NCBI RefSeq assembly: GCF_000250985.1
Contig: NW_013524653.1
Coordinates: 91,751-155,750, forward strand
From: Nematocida parisii ERTm1
Lineage: Eukaryota > Microsporidia
Reading direction: 5' to 3'
Length of the DNA: 64,000 nucleotides
The notes below the pieces were generated by a model, which searched no databases, had not been told where the DNA came from, and worked only from the letters and a program-made list of their open reading frames with translations. Shown one piece after another: positions 18,727 through 28,142 of this stretch (position 1 is the stretch's first letter; every line of letters starts with the position of its first letter). A program made the translations under genes and the position numbers.

Positions 18727-19539
18727 CTAGTTTTGAAGTATTGCCAAAAATTCATCGTATGCAGCCTTTACTGCTGGATTTGATTTAACAATTTCTCGTA
18801 TGCTCTCTGTATAAAGCATATGCGGCCGGTTCTTGTTAAATGCAATCTTTGCATTTGGCATATCGCACAATTTAGTATATATTTTAATAGTCAGCTCCAA
18901 TAGTTTTGGAGACTGAATGGTTTCCATCTGTACTAAGACAGAGTTTAAAATCATTGAAATTGCCATAAATCGATCATATGTTTGGCAAGAATATTCCAGC
19001 CCTTCCTGAACCGAGATTATAAGATAGAACACCTCGCTTGCCTCTATTTTTGTCTTTTTTCGGCCTAATTCCATATTGCGAAGACATAATGGCACTAGCT
19101 CTGTATTTTTGAAGAACTCAATTAAGTGCTCTATCTTGTTTCTTTGTAGTATGCACTTAATTATCCTTAGTGTAATGTACTTTAACTCTTCTATCTCTTC
19201 ATTTCTAATAGAGGAGTTGATTATTGGATAGAGAAACAAAAGTAAATTTGAGTCAATCGCGTATGATATAAATTTGTCCTCATCTGTTAATAGAATGATT
19301 ATTTCAAGAACTGTATAGATGTTTTCTGGAAGACATGCTCTTTCCAGAGTTAAGTACTCATATATTGATGAAATATCCTTAAGAAACACGGTTAGAATGC
19401 CAAATTCTTGAACTATTCTAGATTTACATTCGGCCTTTTCCGATAGAATAGTACGCAGCTGCTTAAGTGACTCGTCTTTATTTTCATTTCTTATAATGTG
19501 GCCGCAAATATCCTCAAAGACTGCAGAGCTATTAGTCAT
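18727..19539 (-). CDS. CAF40: CNOT9/Caf40/Rcd1, CCR4-NOT complex subunit
   Basis: 270 aa armadillo-repeat protein of the CCR4-NOT deadenylase complex, which shortens mRNA poly(A) tails in the cytoplasm. LLLFLYPIINSS, LKYITLRIIKCIL, TELVPLCLRNMELG, SVQEGLEYSCQTYDRFMAISMIL and LLELTIKIYTKLCDMPNAKIAF line up in order with IPLFLYPFLHTT, TEIIPLCLRIMESG, GLAYICQTYERFSHVAMIL and [21 protein letters not shown] of human CNOT9. The open frame extends upstream to 19635, but that extension crosses AACCCGAA at 19572-19579. The ATG at 19539, 32 bp after the motif, is the likely start. Confidence 0.92.
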   Translation of the reverse strand: MTNSSAVFEDICGHIIRNENKDESLKQLRTILSEKAECKSRIVQEFGILTVFLKDISSIYEYLTLERACLPENIYTVLEIIILLTDEDKFISYAIDSNLLLFLYPIINSSIRNEEIEELKYITLRIIKCILQRNKIEHLIEFFKNTELVPLCLRNMELGRKKTKIEASEVFYLIISVQEGLEYSCQTYDRFMAISMILNSVLVQMETIQSPKLLELTIKIYTKLCDMPNAKIAFNKNRPHMLYTESIREIVKSNPAVKAAYDEFLAILQN

Positions 19540-20772
19540 TATAAATAAAAAAATAAAAACATTCTGTAATAAACCCGAAAGAGTTAAGATGCCAACCAGT
19601 GCCCCTACTCGAGCAGAAGATACGGCAAAAGACAATCATGTAAACACTTTTATTTTGCTGCAATAAATTATTACAGTCATAAACATATAAGAAAATAATA
19701 GTATTTATGCATTTATTAGAATGCAGCATAGTGCATAATCGAGCCTCTAGTCTAATTAATGTATGTATACAAATAGATATAGTGAATCTTAAATAACATG
19801 AAATCTTAAATAAATATTCAGGAGATTTTTAAAATACAAATATAGATGAATTATAAAAACAAGCAGATAGAATATATTAAACAGAAGAGGTTTTCTGAGA
19901 ATGCGCAATAAAAATAATTAGTTTAGTACATCTGAATTTATTAAACATGTTAAAATTTTTATTAATTCTCATCCTTATGAGGCTTTAAGTTAGTTTAATA
20001 TTACTGCTTCTGTTGACCTAAATCAATACATATGAGATTTTCAGTATACGTGACTTGTAATATGAAAAAATCCGGCAAAATAAACACGTGTATATAAAAG
20101 GTTAATACTAGTTTACACTAAGCTTACTGTGTCAATAGTAACTATACCACCTAATTATATTCTTTATTTTAGTAAAACATGTATAAAGTTCTATTTATAG
20201 CTGCTTTTTTCCTTGAAGGCTCAGACATACGAAAGCTTGTTCTTTATTTAATCCACGTTGTCCTTATATAGGCGACTTCCCATCATAAATGCTGTTACTC
20301 ACATATTTTAGCACTTCAAAAATCATCATTTTATTTGGCATTCTGGATCTCACTATTCAAAACCAACATTTATTATAAACCACTGAAAAGCATTTATAGC
20401 TTCATAGGAATAGCCAGAAGAATATTTTAATTTTTCATGTGCGTTATACCTTTCTGAGTTATTGAAACATTTTGTATTTAGTCAGTCAGTGTTTAGGAAT
20501 ATTTTTAGATGTAAAAATATTTATTGAATAGTGCCATGACCAACCGGTGGCAGCTGATTAGAAGTCCATACGCATTCTAATAGGCTTTAGCACGATGGCA
20601 GTGTATGGCGAATGTGTATTAAATCATTGTTTTTTCATTATTGTATTCTACTCTCATATTAACTTAATATAACTTGCTTGCTGCTCGGGTATCAAATTTT
20701 AAATAAATTAAAATTCTGGAGAAATGTCAAATACAACAAATAGACATAAAAAAGATAATTTTTTATTTGAAA
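19540..20772. other. Divergent intergenic region, about 1.2 kb
   Basis: Holds the CNOT9 promoter motif at 19572-19579 and upstream DNA of the secreted family gene at 20773. A 30-codon frame at 20179-20271 (starting MYKVLFIAAFFLEGSD) looks signal-peptide-like but is too short to call. No RNA or repeat is recognised. Confidence 0.5.
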
Positions 20773-21903
20773 ATGCATAAAATAAGGAAGAAAAGGCAAA
20801 TAATTTTTGGAATATTACATATCTTACTAATAGCAATGAAAAAGGCCAGTACTCAAGGCATGCCGTATGCCGAGATTATTAAAATTCATGAAATTGAAAT
20901 TATGTGTCAAAATTCAATACGTATAGCAATTTCTTTAAAGGGGGCGCTTAACCTACTTTACCCGTATTTCATAGAAGAAAAATTAATTATGAAAGAGTAT
21001 TATGAAAACTTAAAAAGCAAAGAAAACCAAGAAAATTCTTTGGGAGGACTGCATACTCCAAAAAAATCTATTAATATACTACCTAATATAGTGAAAAAAT
21101 TTATGCCAATAAAAAAGAAAAAGCGTTTAATACTAGAAGAGTACTACAATATGTGCAACGCAGCCTTTCTAGACATGTTTATATTTGAAAATACTTCCGT
21201 GCCAAATATTGTGAATTCAAATTGTGATAAACCCAGCAGTGCCCATGTAGAAAATACCGTTATAGTTATTAACAAGCGCAAAAAATATTCATTTTCAAAT
21301 TTTCTTGCCGAAGAAAAAGTTGAAAAATATTCGAATTATATTCTTGCTTCGCTGTTTCTTCTTTCTGAGGGAATAAAAGTTCCAATAAAAATATGTTCAT
21401 GCAAGAAAAAACAAGAAATAATTCTTATTCTAACGAACTACCAAAAAACAAAACCAATCTTTCATATTGAAATAGACAGAACTTTAAATAAGTACTTGCC
21501 GGATGTATCTAGAATATTCAGGCTATTTAAAAAATATACAAAGATCTGCAAGTTACTGAAGCCAGAACAGAGAAAAGAGCCAAGTACATTTGATGAATTT
21601 AAAGCAAATGAATTTTTAGGCTCTCTAAGATTTCTAATAAGGATGTATATATATAAATTTTATACAAACTGTGATGAGCTTAAACTATTTTATATTGAAG
21701 TAGACAGGATTCTCTCGGATATTGTGATTAATACAATGACTCTAACTATACCTATGGATTCGTTTGCTATAAATCAATGTGCAGACTCGCTGTTCACAGA
21801 ACTATTTGAATTCACACTTGATGGGTTCTATAAGTCAGAGAAAGAATTTGAAAAGATATATAAAAAAGTGTATGAGGAAGTTAATAATGAAGTTAAAGTA
21901 TAG
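20773..21903 (+). CDS. Short member of the LSEG secreted protein family
   Basis: 376 aa. The N-terminus (residues 1-30: basic, then IIFGILHILLIAM, then small residues) is a predicted signal peptide or anchor. LASLFLLSEGIKVPI (about 192-206) and, later, FLGSLRFLIRMYIYKFYTNCDELKLFYIEVDRIL match in order the LLLLSEG and IYIYEYI.NLENMAIYLQEIN.LL blocks of the larger proteins at 28143 and 33543. It ends where those continue into the HNDW region, so it is either a short paralogue or a C-terminally lost one. The opening TTG at 20767 is passed over for the first ATG. Function unknown; probably secreted or on the host-facing surface. Confidence 0.75.
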   Translation: MHKIRKKRQIIFGILHILLIAMKKASTQGMPYAEIIKIHEIEIMCQNSIRIAISLKGALNLLYPYFIEEKLIMKEYYENLKSKENQENSLGGLHTPKKSINILPNIVKKFMPIKKKKRLILEEYYNMCNAAFLDMFIFENTSVPNIVNSNCDKPSSAHVENTVIVINKRKKYSFSNFLAEEKVEKYSNYILASLFLLSEGIKVPIKICSCKKKQEIILILTNYQKTKPIFHIEIDRTLNKYLPDVSRIFRLFKKYTKICKLLKPEQRKEPSTFDEFKANEFLGSLRFLIRMYIYKFYTNCDELKLFYIEVDRILSDIVINTMTLTIPMDSFAINQCADSLFTELFEFTLDGFYKSEKEFEKIYKKVYEEVNNEVKV

Positions 21904-22888
21904 CATATTAAAGCAGCACAGTATAGAGTAATTAAATTCATGTAGATCTCGTATACTGCGAATTATAGTACTAATAACTATATATTTATGCATAGTTATT
22001 TCACAAATATTATAAGAACTAATTCGGGTTATGAGAAGAGAATATTATAAATAAAATACAATATTTAAGACACTTCTATTATATAGCCTATTAATAATGG
22101 CAAAGAGACAAAATAAAGACTAGGCTGATTAAAAACCTTCCTTCTATTGCAATACCCCGAACTAGCTTGCTTAAAGCAGCTATGTTTATAATATATAGTA
22201 GACATTGTGCAATGATATAATTATAGGATATGTTGTTTATGCACCCATAAATATTTACACAAAATTAATATAAAGTGTGGTGACACCATCACCCAAGCGC
22301 GCGGGTCCGATACCGATCCGCCAATGCGCCGCCGCGCGCGGTGATCCCGCCATGACAAAAGGCCGGGATCTAAGAATCACCGATCAACTTTGGACTATAT
22401 AAGTAGCACGCACCCAAACAAAGATGGGAGAAACCACGGGACAACAAAGAAACATATTTACTAAAAGGCTCAGCGCCAATAGTGCCACAAGGACTCCGCG
22501 TCCGCGCACATCCCAATATTCTAATAATCACAATAAAGAGCATCTCTCAACACTATCTCTATCTATCTTGGACTATGTTATCCAGGCGGCAACGGTGCCT
22601 CCTCGTGAGCATGTCATAAAGTAATCATTCTATATGAATGAATGATATAACCAGAAAACCTTAAATTCTATAAAAGATCCTGATATAACCCGAAAATCTT
22701 TTGTTATGTTTTTATACAGTGGACAGCACAGGTTATAGTTTCATAATAAGCGCACTGAGTAAATATAGAATTGCCTCTATATAATGCAGCATAAATTATT
22801 AAAAGTGCTGGAAGGCATTCAAGAGGAAGCTGGCTTCTATACATAATGAACTTACTTAAACGGAATTCTACTTGTCTAAATGCCTTTA
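21904..22888. other. Intergenic region with a solo LTR
   Basis: Contains TTCGGGTT at 22023-22030, the solo LTR at 22276-22616 and AACCCGAA at 22687-22694. The rest is plain AT-rich DNA between convergent genes. Confidence 0.6.
22276..22616 (+). mobile_element. Solo LTR (Ty3/gypsy-like LTR retrotransposon), copy 1
   Basis: 341 bp, much richer in G+C than its surroundings, beginning TGTGGTGACACC and ending in CA. It is flanked by a perfect 5-bp target duplication TAAAG (22271-22275 and 22617-22621). Promoter-like CTATATAAG and polyadenylation-like CAATAAAGAGC place U3 and R, in + orientation. GATCCCG and CGGGATC form a hairpin shared with the copy at 46202. No internal retroelement sequence adjoins, so this is an LTR-LTR recombination product. 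The intact duplication suggests moderate rather than great age. Family assignment rests on structure only. Confidence 0.85.
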
Positions 22889-23656
22889 TTACATTTTCAT
22901 TCTTTTTTCAACTATTTCTTGAATCTTCCTTACAGTTTCACTAACTGTTAAGCTTGTATTATCTATAACTATAGCATCCGCTGGCTTAACTAACGGTGAT
23001 ATTTCTCGGGTTGTATCAAGATAGTCTCTCTCCTTTATCTCTCTTTCGATTTGCTTTAACTTATCTTGGTTTTCTATAGAGTCGTCTTTTGATCTCTCCT
23101 TTTCTCTTCTAATGGCTCTCTCTTTTACAGATGCCTCTAAGTAGATTTTTAGTTCAGCATCTGGAATAATTTCAGATCCAATGTCTCTTCCCTCTACTAC
23201 TACCTGGGGATGTGCGCTTATCAGGCTTTTTTGTATAATTTTCACTCTCTCTCGAACTATTTCATACTTTGAAATAATACCCACGGCAGAATCTATTCTG
23301 GGAGTTCTGAGCTCTCCAATTATATCAGTGCCCTCTACAACCACACTGCTTTTGGTTATTCTAGGCGAAAATGCGCTGATTATATCAGTAATTCTGTTTT
23401 TCTTTTCTTTTATTGTCTCTTCCAGCTCTAGTATAGACTCATTTGCAAATTTGCTTAATAATATGTAAGAGAGTGCACGATATATCATTCCAGTGTTTAT
23501 ATGCTCGAAATTCAATGTTTTGGCAAGCAATCCGGCAAGTGTGGTCTTTCCTGCCCCTGCTGGTCCGTCAATTGCAATTCTGAATTGTTTTTTACCGCAC
23601 GCGTCCTTCATGGAATAAAATATTTTTAAATTTGCAACTATTAAAACCGATAACAT
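22889..23656 (-). CDS. cmk: Bacterial-type cytidylate (CMP/dCMP) kinase
   Basis: Phosphorylates CMP and dCMP to the diphosphates for nucleotide supply. 255 aa, with a body of about 235 as in bacterial Cmk. The P-loop is IDGPAGAGKTT (29-39), followed by LNFEHINTGMIYRALSY, then VVVEGRDIGSEIIPDAELKIYLEAS, KERAIRREKER and IKERDYLDTTREISPLVKPADAIVIDNTSL. This layout, including the CMP-binding insert and the RD..R...PL.PA block, is that of bacterial Cmk, not the eukaryotic UMP/CMP kinase. Start 23656 gives a hydrophobic 15-residue extension; the ATG at 23611 would give a standard bacterial-like N-terminus and is a real alternative. Horizontal transfer is inferred. Confidence 0.93.
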   Translation of the reverse strand: MLSVLIVANLKIFYSMKDACGKKQFRIAIDGPAGAGKTTLAGLLAKTLNFEHINTGMIYRALSYILLSKFANESILELEETIKEKKNRITDIISAFSPRITKSSVVVEGTDIIGELRTPRIDSAVGIISKYEIVRERVKIIQKSLISAHPQVVVEGRDIGSEIIPDAELKIYLEASVKERAIRREKERSKDDSIENQDKLKQIEREIKERDYLDTTREISPLVKPADAIVIDNTSLTVSETVRKIQEIVEKRMKM

Positions 23657-24406
23657 TGTTATTTATCTGTTTTATTTATAAGAATGACGTACTGCCAGAA
23701 TCAGATGGATTCTTTTCACTTTATAGCCGAAATTAATATTAAATTGTATAAAAGATCACTTTTTAAATAATGCAATATAAATTCATAATTAAATACACAA
23801 TGCATACTTTTAAAATATAAGCCCCTGCGAAAGAATGGTCTAGCAGGCTTTATAAGTTTTTCTATTACAGTTTTAGGTGGCAATAAAAAAATAATGGTGT
23901 TTTGTGATAAATATAGTAAATATACAGTAATACATCACACAGGTGGCTTGTTATATAAAGAGTATATGTATATTATTCTCTATATAAATAATTAGTTATG
24001 CTCAAATATTTTTAATATTAGTGTGCCATAGTATTATATACTGAATATTTTCTGTACATTTTAAATACAATTAAAACATACAAAATCACAAAACAACCCA
24101 AAAATATTCCTAAATCTATTTGATGGCCACATATGAATATGCCTATGCATAAATATGAGTCATACAATAAGAACTCCGCACTTTTATGCAAAGATCAAAT
24201 CCGCGTTGCTGTGGGATAGATGTTTTGTATATCCAAAATTAAACCGGTTTTATTCTAAATTCTTTATTTTCCATACTTACTCTGGAATGCTTGCTGCTTT
24301 TAACCATCGGGGCGCTTTCTTGTGCAGAGGCCATATGGAATAACCCGAAGAATAGTATATATATCTTATGTGTAAACTCTGTTTTTACATTGATCTATTT
24401 TGTACA
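23657..24406. other. Intergenic region, about 750 bp
   Basis: Mostly very AT-rich. A patch at about 24155-24350 is GC-richer. On the + strand it has a 62-codon frame. On the - strand a short frame starts at 24335 (MASAQESAPMVKSSK), only a few bases after AACCCGAA at 24342-24349. Neither frame has recognisable homology. The patch may be a gene relic or micro-protein gene. Confidence 0.4.
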
Positions 24407-25207
24407 TTAATAATACGTATTCAGGTAATCTATTTCCTTTTTGGTTAGTTCTAATCTGTTCTCAGGCGGAGGCCCTGCTTTTAATAGTTTTCTAAGACTG
24501 CCAATGCTCTTTCTGCATAAATATAAGTTCGTGAATGAGGGAATCTTCTTATAGAAAAGATCGCTTTTACTAACTATCTTTGTAAATAAAATGTCTCTGA
24601 GTATTGTTTCGCTTATATTCAGAACCCCTATGTCAAGCCGTTTGTTCATTTCTCGGCATATGCTAAATATAGAGAAGATTGTCGTAAGATGCTGCGAGAG
24701 ATAGTTGTCCCTCTGCAGAGCAAGCTCAGTCAGTCTTCTCATCATCTGCAGATCCACCTTTATCTTCTTTATCTTCTCTATTGAGCTGTCAGACTTCCTT
24801 GCCTTTCTCTGGGTTTTTAGCTCTCTCTTTCTAAAGCACACGAATGGAAGAGTGTCTGCAGGCATGTCAGCCTCCTGCGTAATTATATCCTCTACCTGCG
24901 GCTGCTGCACATCCCCAATATCTGCTAAATAATTGCTGGGTTCTTCATATACACCACTTTGCGAATTGTCCGTCTTTCTTTTTTTTATTCCGTGCTTTGT
25001 GGACTTTTCTATTCTCGGAGTGGGTATGTCTGTAGCCCGCCGTGAGATGATTTCCTTTAAGTGGTGCTCTTCCTCCTCTTCCTTTTCCACGCCCGTCGCG
25101 AGTGCCGGCCCGGTGTACTCCTGCACACAATCCATGTCAATCTCTCTTTCGTATAGTACACTCAGCTTTTTGTCATTTTCTATTTTCTTGCTTCGCACTC
25201 TTTTCAT
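24407..25207 (-). CDS. EPL1: Enhancer of polycomb-like protein (EPL1, NuA4 subunit)
   Basis: 266 aa nuclear protein. In fungi Epl1 scaffolds the piccolo NuA4 histone H4/H2A acetyltransferase with Esa1 and Yng2. The diagnostic block LPFVCFRKRELKTQRKARKSD, about residues 119-139, is the PYVCFRRREVRQTRKTRR signature. It is followed by a basic helical segment (KIKKIKVDLQMMRRLTELALQRDNYL) as in EPL1. The N-terminal half is charged and low-complexity with a Glu run. It is much shorter than yeast Epl1 (832 aa), keeping little beyond the EPcA core. It sits 130 bp downstream of the EFR3-like gene on the same strand. The first ATG is used. Confidence 0.82.
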   Translation of the reverse strand: MKRVRSKKIENDKKLSVLYEREIDMDCVQEYTGPALATGVEKEEEEEHHLKEIISRRATDIPTPRIEKSTKHGIKKRKTDNSQSGVYEEPSNYLADIGDVQQPQVEDIITQEADMPADTLPFVCFRKRELKTQRKARKSDSSIEKIKKIKVDLQMMRRLTELALQRDNYLSQHLTTIFSIFSICREMNKRLDIGVLNISETILRDILFTKIVSKSDLFYKKIPSFTNLYLCRKSIGSLRKLLKAGPPPENRLELTKKEIDYLNTYY

Positions 25208-25339
25208 TCAAATAAAAAGTGGTTCTCTCTAATATACTTTACAAGTCTGTGTCTGTACCAGAATGATATGAGTAATAATTTATTTGAAGAAGGAGGAATG
25301 GAATATGTAAAAGACCTAGGAGGCATGCAGAGGAAATGG

Positions 25340-27475
25340 TTATTTATTCAATTTCTTAAACATTTCAAAAAGCCGAATTGAACTCTTACGGACTCCCCCA
25401 AATGTCATACTAGATCTAACACTGCTTCCTTGTACACTGCTTTCTCTTTTACATAATTTGTTGTCCTCTTCTATATTGTAATGTGTTCCTGTGACATCTA
25501 CATACTTGCTACACTCCTCCAAGCCAGAGACTTCGTTCAGTATCGCAAATACACCAGCAACTATCTTTATTTCAGATTTGTTTATCGTATAAATTGACTT
25601 TTTTAGGAGAGACACATAGAGCCCGCCATGCTGTATGGCCTGGGTTCTTATTTTCGCAAAGAGGCTAATTCTTTTATGCTCTTCAAACTGCGACCTTTTT
25701 TCAAGAATACCCTTTTCAACCATTAATTCCAGAGTGCTGTTTATGTACTCACGGAACTGCAAATTCGGAGAAGATGCTATTTCCAGCAAAACTTCAAGCA
25801 GCCCTAAAGACGAACACTTTTCTAGATGCATAATTGTTGATTCTAGCTCTTTTGAAATAAGCAGCTTTAAGTCGGCAGGAACTGTAGATGTTCCTATCCC
25901 CACCTCTTTTTGAAAAGTTCTTCTCAGTAGGGAGTGAAATAAATTTTCTTTGTCTTGACACTTGGTCATAAATAGCTTGAAGTACTTGATTGTTAGTGCT
26001 CTTTCCTGAAGGTCTGCGTCTGTAAGGACTATTTTTCGGAAGAGTGTCTTCTTTGGAAAGAGAGACCTTAGAAGAAAGTAGAAACTTTTGGCTATCTGTG
26101 CAGTGGGTACGGTTGTTTCTACCTCGCTTATGAACGACACGGTTTGAAGTAGTAATAGAACATACATACGTCTGGTTTTTTCATTATTAGCAGACTCAAA
26201 CATTTTAAGCCGCCGCGATGTAAGAATCGAGTTAGACTGTTTGATAAGGTCAGCATAGCAGTCACTGCTTATATAATAGTATATAATACTGTGCATGTTG
26301 TCAATCTCTCTTTCACTTGCTATCTCTAAGGCCTGGTGCACCACTGTAGAGAGGATAGACGCTGGCGCAAGAAGATGGAAGTACGTGCTGAATATGTCCT
26401 GCCGGATTTCCCTGTTAAAGGATGCTGCCTTAATCAGCGCGCGGTTTAAGCTGAATATTTTCTTCTCTGGGTGTCGCACTAATAGACCAGCTGCCTTAAT
26501 AATCATAGAAAGAAGAGTAAGCAGAAACATATCATTAAACTCTGCACGCCCCATGCTATCGGACTTGACAATAAAACCATTCCCTGTAATAAACTCCTTT
26601 CTGACGCTTTCAGATGTGCTGTTTCGTATAGACAGTTCCTGGATTCGGCTGGCGTCTGGATTGTACAGTGTGTCCTGCTGCGGGTCTTCAACCTCCTCTG
26701 CCCTATCAAGCGCCTTTTCGCCCTCTCCTTTCTCCAGCAACGGGAATATGGAAGAGGAAGAAGAAGTTTTGTCGTCTGTGTAGTTATAGGACATTTCTGC
26801 AAAGTTATATGAGGCCGTTGCATCTGTGCTGTATGACTCATCGTCTGGGTCCTTTATATTGGACATTCTTTCATCCTCTGTGCATTCTTTTTTCTTTATG
26901 TTAATTGTTGATAGAGTGCTCCAGTTGCATGCATACACCTGGGATATTCTTTCGTATATCTCTGAAATCTCCATTTTCTCTCTTTTCTCTGAGATAAACC
27001 CACTGTCTATTGCACTGCAAATAGCAAAAAATATCTGGGAGGTAAGACTTTCTGCCTCAGAGCACCGCGTTCCTGCATATGTAAACAAAACAAAGCATCT
27101 TTTTATCTCCTGGCAGCATATATCAATGAATCCAGCAGGGCACGCCTGCGGACCTTTTTTCATAATCCGCAAGATAACCTTTAGGTGGGTCTTGATAAGC
27201 TTTAAGGCAGCCACCTCAAAGGACGCGCAGAACATAGAATAGTCTTGAACTAGATGAGAAGATATCACAAGCGTAGTTAGATGCTTTTCAAACTGATTTG
27301 ACTGTGCATACTTCTTTGTGTAATCCTTTAGTATATTAATGGTTTCTGAGATTTTCATGGGTTTCTGCTGCAGATAATGTTTAAAGAACGACAGCTTCTG
27401 CTCATCCACTGACCCGTCTCTCTTATAAATTTCTCTTAGAAGCTTCTCGTGCTGCGGTCGTAAGTTCATGATCAT
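25340..27475 (-). CDS. EFR3-like helical-repeat protein
   Basis: 711 aa, helical throughout, HEAT/ARM-like. The N-terminus (LRPQHEKLLREIYKRDG, followed by SFFKHYLQQKPMKISETINIL) resembles the EFR3 start, where KHQ.L...CYP precedes YLLYYA..RR.KL.KV..YL. Efr3 is the palmitoylated plasma-membrane platform for the phosphatidylinositol 4-kinase Stt4; basic N-terminal residues could contact membrane here. An acidic Ser/Asp/Tyr-rich loop lies near 205-275. Two in-frame ATGs (27475, 27469) are equivalent. The match is by pattern and spacing, so another HEAT-repeat protein remains possible. Confidence 0.5.
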   Translation of the reverse strand: MIMNLRPQHEKLLREIYKRDGSVDEQKLSFFKHYLQQKPMKISETINILKDYTKKYAQSNQFEKHLTTLVISSHLVQDYSMFCASFEVAALKLIKTHLKVILRIMKKGPQACPAGFIDICCQEIKRCFVLFTYAGTRCSEAESLTSQIFFAICSAIDSGFISEKREKMEISEIYERISQVYACNWSTLSTINIKKKECTEDERMSNIKDPDDESYSTDATASYNFAEMSYNYTDDKTSSSSSIFPLLEKGEGEKALDRAEEVEDPQQDTLYNPDASRIQELSIRNSTSESVRKEFITGNGFIVKSDSMGRAEFNDMFLLTLLSMIIKAAGLLVRHPEKKIFSLNRALIKAASFNREIRQDIFSTYFHLLAPASILSTVVHQALEIASEREIDNMHSIIYYYISSDCYADLIKQSNSILTSRRLKMFESANNEKTRRMYVLLLLQTVSFISEVETTVPTAQIAKSFYFLLRSLFPKKTLFRKIVLTDADLQERALTIKYFKLFMTKCQDKENLFHSLLRRTFQKEVGIGTSTVPADLKLLISKELESTIMHLEKCSSLGLLEVLLEIASSPNLQFREYINSTLELMVEKGILEKRSQFEEHKRISLFAKIRTQAIQHGGLYVSLLKKSIYTINKSEIKIVAGVFAILNEVSGLEECSKYVDVTGTHYNIEEDNKLCKRESSVQGSSVRSSMTFGGVRKSSIRLFEMFKKLNK

Positions 27476-28142
27476 GTAAACTTAAATAATTTTCTGTGCT
27501 AGTCTTATAGAAACATTTTAATATAAAATAAACCAAACAATTGAAATGCGCGGCCTGGCCAGAAAGCACCATCTTAATAAGAAGAACGCTCGGAAATAAC
27601 CTGTCCGTTATAAAAACACCCCAATACAACAAACAAACTGCATTTAGATGAGTCTATAATCACATGTTGTTCAGCATAGTATTTATAGTAACACAAAGCA
27701 TTCAGTGATAGGATATTGTTTCTGTAAATATAGTAAGACTACACTATAAAAGACATTATATATAAGACATTATATACATTACAAAAGAAGAATTTAACTG
27801 GCGCTCTGTAGTCCTATATAAAATATTTTGTTACTTACCAGCACATAATAAAACACTGTATCTAAAATGTCTAGCACAGCTGCATATAGTATAATAATTT
27901 AATAAAGCCCCTAGTAAATATTTTTGAGCACATTTTATTCATCCAATGTATATGCATCTGTTCTTTTAAATATCATTCTTTTCTTTGGTCTAGACCATTC
28001 TTATATACATATGCAAACTCTTCATTGCATAACATTTTTTGGGTTATTCTATGTTTATCTCTTAAAGATATTTGCTGTTGCAATAGTTATATAATACTTG
28101 TTTAATAGCTTTTATATTAGAATAGTTTTTTTAACAATTAAA
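27476..28142. other. Divergent intergenic region, about 670 bp
   Basis: AT-rich. Contains a short direct repeat of AGACATTATATA near 27750-27770. I see no ORF, RNA or TTCGGGTT motif. Confidence 0.5.

Noticed and set aside
22424-22624. A 66-codon frame on the + strand
   Set aside because: It lies almost wholly inside the solo LTR. An open frame in GC-rich DNA is expected, and the peptide has no meaning.
24250-24336. A possible short intron (GTAAGT with a nearby TTTAG) in the minus-strand frame near 24.3 kb
   Set aside because: Joining the parts gives no recognisable protein, and a stop follows soon after.
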